DNA of 9,427 nucleotides, taken from the NCBI GenBank assembly GCA_017627115.1, contig JAGAHK010000381.1, forward strand, positions 1 through 9,427, written 5' to 3'. Shown here in pieces: positions 7,069 to 9,427 of the stretch. Each line of letters starts with the position of its first letter. The first letter of the stretch is position 1. The DNA is from Bacillota bacterium. GTDB lineage: Bacteria; Bacillota; Clostridia; Lachnospirales; CAG-274. Below the pieces are notes generated by a model. That model searched no databases. It was given only the letters and a program-made list of their open reading frames with translations, and was not told the DNA's origin. Made by a program: the position numbers and the translations under genes.

Positions 7069-8114
7069 ACGAAAATATAAGATCGGCAAAAGATATAATA
7101 ACTTCTTATAAAGGTCGTGACCTGCGTATTATGGAGGTTTGCGGCACTCATACGCACGAGATATTCAGGCTGGGCATAAGAAATATAATGCCCGAAAATG
7201 TGGACATAATTTCTGGTCCCGGCTGCCCCGTCTGTGTAACGCCCGTGGGCTTTATTGACGAGGCTGTATGGCTTGCGCTTGAAAAAGGCTGTGTTATCTG
7301 CACTTTCGGCGATCTTATCCGTGTACCGGGTACGGAGATGAGCCTTGCGGGTGCACGTTCAAAAGGCGGCAGGATAAGGGCGGTATATTCGCCTTTGGAT
7401 GCGGTGGAATATGCTCGCGAAAATCCCGGCGAGCAGGTGGTTTTCCTTGCTGTAGGCTTTGAAACGACTACACCGTCGGCTTGTCTTGCCGCAGAAAATG
7501 CAAAAAAAGAGGGCTTGAAGAATTTTTCGCTCCTTACCGCAAACAAGACTATGCCAAATGCTTATAAAGCACTTATCGGAAGCGCCGATGCCTTTATTTA
7601 CCCCGGGCATGTCAATGCGATAACGGGTAACAAGACCTGCATTGAATTATGTGAAAAACACGGTGTTTCGGGTGTTGTTGCAGGCTTTACCGCAAGCGAA
7701 CTGCTTACGGCGATCGCCGTTACGATAACTCTCGCCGATAAGGGTGAGCCGTTTTTCAAAAACTGTTATCCGCGCGTTGTAAAAGACGAGGGAAATCCCG
7801 CCGCAATACGTATGATGGAGCGTGTTATGCAGCCCTGCGACAGTGAGTGGCGCGGTCTTGACGTTATACCTATGTCGGGTATGGAACTCAAAGAAGAATA
7901 TGCGGAATACGACGCACGTAAAAAATACAATATGCCCAAAATCGAGGGCAGACCAAACCCCGCCTGCCGCTGCGGCGATGTTTTGCAGGGCAAGTGTAAG
8001 CCGAGCGACTGCAAGGTATTCGGCACGGTCTGCACACCGCAGCACCCGATTGGTGCGTGTATGGTAAGCGGCGAGGGTTCATGCTCGGCGTATTACCAGT
8101 ACGGAAATAAATGA
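7065..8114 (+). CDS. hypD: HypD, [4Fe-4S] scaffold for Fe(CN)2CO assembly
   Basis: A 349-residue HypD, close to the usual 350-380. With HypC it holds the iron atom while cyanide from HypE and CO are attached, and its [4Fe-4S] cluster supplies electrons. MEVCGTHTHE (23-32) has Cys26 and the GTHTHE motif. SGPGCPVCVTP (50-60) has Cys54 and Cys57. GFETTTP and YPGHVNAI follow. The C-terminal cysteine block starts with CRCGDVLQGKC (Cys301, 303, 311) and continues with Cys316, Cys323 and the final CMVSGEGSCSAYY. All expected landmarks are intact. It overlaps hypC by 4 nt. The intergenic repeat-like region begins directly after its TGA at 8112-8114. Confidence 0.97.
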   Translation: MNENIRSAKDIITSYKGRDLRIMEVCGTHTHEIFRLGIRNIMPENVDIISGPGCPVCVTPVGFIDEAVWLALEKGCVICTFGDLIRVPGTEMSLAGARSKGGRIRAVYSPLDAVEYARENPGEQVVFLAVGFETTTPSACLAAENAKKEGLKNFSLLTANKTMPNAYKALIGSADAFIYPGHVNAITGNKTCIELCEKHGVSGVVAGFTASELLTAIAVTITLADKGEPFFKNCYPRVVKDEGNPAAIRMMERVMQPCDSEWRGLDVIPMSGMELKEEYAEYDARKKYNMPKIEGRPNPACRCGDVLQGKCKPSDCKVFGTVCTPQHPIGACMVSGEGSCSAYYQYGNK

Positions 8115-8373
8115 CGGTGTGCGGCGGAAACCGTGTTTTCGCCGAGGAGCTTGTTTGCGCGGCTAAAGCCGCACAAATCCCGTAGGGACGGCGTGAATGT
8201 AAGCATTCGCGCCGCATGAAGTTCGCATACCTTACAGGCTTGCAAGTGACGCCGCAGGCGGCGCGCAGACAAGACTGCAAATTTGGCGAAAAGCCTGCTT
8301 TTCGCCAGACAGGCGAGCGGAGCGATGCCGCCATAAACAATAATTTATACCCCAAAGAAAGGAAAAAAATATA
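8115..8373. repeat. Hairpin-rich intergenic block separating hypD from hypE
   Basis: No gene is evident here. Four stem-loops can be drawn. At 8123-8143 eight pairs surround CCGTG, including one G-T pair. At 8159-8172 GCGGCT faces AGCCGC. At 8190-8213 ten pairs surround TAAG. At 8284-8307 eleven pairs (TGGCGAAAAGC with GCTTTTCGCCA) enclose CT. A GCCGC/GCGGC pair also sits at 8251-8262. None is followed by a T tract, so none is a standard terminator. The base composition is much more GC-rich than the AT-rich leader that follows. It resembles the composite intergenic repeats common in gut Clostridia; a structured RNA or mRNA-processing site is a less likely alternative. AAAGAAAGGA before 8363 is the hypE ribosome binding site. 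Confidence 0.6.
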
Positions 8374-9381
8374 ATGAATGAAAATACAGTCACGCTTGCA
8401 CATGGTGCAGGCGGAAAGCAAACAAGCGAATTGATAGAAAAAGTTTTTAAGGCACATTTTGCTAATCCCGAGTTTACTGCCGACGATGCGGCTGTACTGA
8501 ATATGGAAGAGGGCAGGCTTGCGTTTACGACAGACGGTTTTATCGTGTCACCTTTTGAATTCCCGGGCGGAAATATAGGTAAATTGAGCATCTGCGGCAC
8601 TGTCAATGACCTTTCGTGTATGGGTGCAAAGCCGCTTTATATGACCTGTGCTTTTGTTATCGAGGAGGGTTTTCCTCTCGATAAACTTGAAGAGATAGCG
8701 GCAGCTATGGAAAAAACGGCGGCGGAAGTCGGTGTTAAGATAGTTGCGGGTGATACAAAAGTTGCGGGCAAAGGTCAGGTAGACAAGGTGTTTATAACCA
8801 CAACGGGTATCGGAAAGATCATGGATAAAGCGCACACCTCGGGTACATATGCAAAACCGGGCGATGCGATCATCGTAACGGGTGATGTGGGCAGACACGG
8901 CTGTACTATCCTGCTTGCCCGTGACGAATACGGCATTGAAGCCGATGTTGACAGCGACTGCGCACCGCTTTGGGGTACGGTCGAAAGTATTTATTCAGTT
9001 ACGGATGATATACATGTAATTCGCGATGCAACAAGAGGCGGTGTCGGTACTGTTTTATATGAGATAGCTTCACAGAGCAATGTCGGTATAAAGCTTGAAA
9101 CGGCAAAAATACCTGTTGACGACGGTGTAAAGGGTGTTTGCGGTATGCTCGGACTTGAACCCCTTTATCTTGCGTGTGAGGGCAGACTTGTGATTTTTGC
9201 ACCGCAGGATAAGGCGGAAAAAATAGTCGAGGTTTTAAGACAGGGCAAATATTCCAAAAATGCTTCGATCATCGGCACGGTTACCGAAGAGAACAAGGGC
9301 AGGGTGGTAATGGAGACCGAAATAGGTTCACAGACACTTCTTCCGCAGCCGGGCGGCGAGCTTCTGCCGAGAATATGCTGA
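8374..9381 (+). CDS. hypE: HypE carbamoyl dehydratase, cyanide donor
   Basis: A 335-residue HypE, the standard length. HypE accepts a carbamoyl group from HypF on its C-terminal cysteine, dehydrates it with ATP to a thiocyanate, and passes cyanide to the HypC-HypD complex. The sequence has HGAGG at 10-14, TADDAAV at 35-41, and TDGF at 53-56. ICGTVNDLSCMGAKP at 73-87 and VAGDTKV are typical of the PurM-like ATP-binding fold. GGVGTVLYEIA lies further along. The protein ends PRIC, with Cys335 as the acceptor residue, followed at once by TGA. The ATG at 8374 follows AAAGAAAGGA. It is parted from hypD by 259 nt of hairpin-rich DNA, so it may have its own transcript or differ in expression from hypFCD. 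Confidence 0.97.
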   Translation: MNENTVTLAHGAGGKQTSELIEKVFKAHFANPEFTADDAAVLNMEEGRLAFTTDGFIVSPFEFPGGNIGKLSICGTVNDLSCMGAKPLYMTCAFVIEEGFPLDKLEEIAAAMEKTAAEVGVKIVAGDTKVAGKGQVDKVFITTTGIGKIMDKAHTSGTYAKPGDAIIVTGDVGRHGCTILLARDEYGIEADVDSDCAPLWGTVESIYSVTDDIHVIRDATRGGVGTVLYEIASQSNVGIKLETAKIPVDDGVKGVCGMLGLEPLYLACEGRLVIFAPQDKAEKIVEVLRQGKYSKNASIIGTVTEENKGRVVMETEIGSQTLLPQPGGELLPRIC

Positions 9382-9394
9382 AAAATAAAAAAAT

Positions 9395-9423
9395 TTGACA
9401 ATATTGTGATTTAAGGGTATAAT
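9395..9423 (+). promoter_or_regulatory. Consensus sigma-70 type promoter for a gene beyond the window
   Basis: TTGACA at 9395-9400 and TATAAT at 9418-9423 are both perfect consensus hexamers with the ideal 17-nt spacer. It begins 14 nt after the hypE stop and reads rightwards, so transcription would start just past the window edge. It suggests a new transcription unit after hypE. No terminator hairpin is visible between hypE and this promoter. Confidence 0.8.
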
Positions 9424-9427
9424 ATAA

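Noticed and set aside
8123..8143. Rho-independent terminator after hypD
   Set aside because: The stem is followed by GAGGAGC and not by a T tract; it fits the repeat block better.
8115..8334. CRISPR array or tRNA in the hairpin-rich spacer
   Set aside because: There are no regularly spaced direct repeats and no cloverleaf or T-arm consensus; the stems differ from one another.

Overview
The window carries eight protein genes, all on the + strand. The translations most resemble those of anaerobic Clostridia, possibly a gut Oscillospirales or Lachnospirales relative. This is inferred from base composition, frequent ATA and AAA codons, the intergenic repeat style and the gene families. No rRNA or tRNA gene, CRISPR array or transposase gene was seen.

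Positions 1-209 hold a non-coding element bounded by 27-bp inverted repeats. Positions 271-4529 hold a nitrogenase-superfamily cluster. It encodes a component-1-like protein (271-1416), a NifH-like ATPase (1449-2213), a NifD-like component-1 protein (2206-3492) with an in-frame TAG at codon 293, and a second component-1-like protein (3489-4529) that is a clear paralogue of the first. Positions 4534-8114 hold hypF, hypC and hypD. A 259-bp intergenic stretch rich in hairpins (8115-8373) separates these from hypE (8374-9381). The window ends on a perfect TTGACA-N17-TATAAT promoter that must serve a gene beyond the edge.

From the NifH-like gene to hypD the genes overlap or lie within 24 nt of each other, so they look like one transcription unit. 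NifH-like proteins pass electrons from a [4Fe-4S] cluster, with ATP hydrolysis, to a component-1 partner. HypF, HypC, HypD and HypE together make the Fe(CN)2CO unit of [NiFe]-hydrogenase. No hydrogenase subunit, hypA, hypB, nifB or nifEN-type set lies in the window. The joining of an uncharacterised nitrogenase-like reductase to the iron-cyanide/CO assembly proteins is the main point of interest. Either the cluster belongs to an unseen hydrogenase locus, or the two modules share a task not yet described. The sequence alone cannot decide between these.
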